A stretch of DNA of 5,912 nt from Candidatus Aminicenantota bacterium. GTDB lineage: Bacteria > Acidobacteriota > Aminicenantia > S016-38. The position numbers and the translations under genes were made by a program. Positions within the stretch are counted from its first letter, which is position 1; the number at the start of each line of letters is the position of its first letter. Positions 5,819 to 5,912 of this stretch are shown here, piece by piece. Where the stretch lies: NCBI GenBank assembly GCA_021161165.1, contig JAGHBF010000147.1, positions 1-5,912 on the forward strand, given 5' to 3'. The notes beneath the pieces are model-generated. The model saw nothing but the letters and a program-made list of their open reading frames with translations, was not told the origin of the DNA and ran no database searches.

Positions 5819-5912
5819 GACAAATTAAACTGGAAAATGTGCCAAATTAAACTGGACACAACTCTCCCCATTAGCTATTTTTCTATTTTAAAATTTTTGA
5901 ATTTGTTGTTCA
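5811..5912. mobile_element. Probable terminal end of an insertion sequence (IS21-like), continuing past the window
   Basis: From about TGTTGTAAGAC (5811) the sequence changes character. It carries two exact copies of CAAATTAAACTGGA (5821-5834, 5843-5856), then ACACAACTC and AT-rich DNA with no open frame up to 5912. Multiple short repeats of the type AAATTAAACTGGA near a TG-starting terminus are typical, from memory, of IS21-family ends, where they bind the IstA transposase. No transposase codons are inside the window, so the family is an inference, and the exact boundary (TG at 5811 or 5814) is uncertain. Confidence 0.55.
5821..5856. repeat. Two exact 14-bp direct repeats with 22-bp period
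   Basis: CAAATTAAACTGGA occurs at 5821-5834 and 5843-5856, separated by AAATGTGC. The 22-bp period is about two helical turns, which suits side-by-side protein binding. They are read here as transposase-binding repeats of the element end. They do not occur elsewhere in the window. Confidence 0.9.

Noticed and set aside
5587..5871. Minus-strand open frame of 94 codons
   Set aside because: It runs antisense through the palindrome, sigma-54 promoter, signal peptide remnant and IS repeats, has no ribosome site and shows no protein-like motif.

Overview
The window is roughly 40% GC and reads as chromosomal DNA of a Gram-negative (diderm) bacterium. Support comes from a periplasmic LolA-like protein, a large secreted sortilin/BNR-type propeller with a C-terminal FlgD-like Ig segment, strong AAGGAGG/GGAGG Shine-Dalgarno sites, a rho-independent terminator and a consensus sigma-54 promoter. 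Propeller proteins of this kind are common in Acidobacteriota-like and Bacteroidota/Gemmatimonadota-like lineages. An Acidobacteriota-type host is my best guess, but it is an inference from protein style only.

Layout. Positions 1-73 hold the last codons of an unrecognised plus-strand gene. A sigma-70-type promoter at 178-206 drives a two-gene operon: a secreted LolA/LolB-fold protein (237-986) and, 12 bp later, a 1030-residue secreted beta-propeller protein with eleven Asp-box repeats (999-4091). A strong hairpin and T-tract terminator closes the operon at 4104-4131. Directly against it, on the minus strand, lies a 3' remnant of a CRISPR cas6 gene (4123-4326), cut off by a stop codon at its upstream edge. 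Next come two convergent, apparently unrelated single genes: a GNAT acetyltransferase (4421-5017) and a CGGC-domain putative metal-binding protein (5499-5053, minus strand). Two copies of a 41-48 bp imperfect direct repeat (4360-4400 and 5577-5624) bracket this pair.

The last 300 bp are regulatory and mobile. A perfect 14-bp palindrome with a second half-copy 20 bp on (5635-5672) lies about 80-100 bp upstream of a near-perfect sigma-54 promoter (5717-5732). A strong ribosome site follows, and then the start of a secreted protein whose reading frame ends after only 20 residues, all signal peptide. The stop falls where two exact 14-bp repeats in a 22-bp tandem begin (5821-5856). They look like the terminal transposase-binding repeats of an IS element (IS21-like is my best guess) that runs off the window.

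Two kinds of genome erosion are therefore visible: a CRISPR locus reduced to the tail of cas6, and a sigma-54-controlled secreted gene apparently cut by an insertion element. I do not see an intact novel defence system. The items most worth following up are the cas6 remnant with the flanking repeats, and the enhancer plus sigma-54 promoter that has probably lost its gene.
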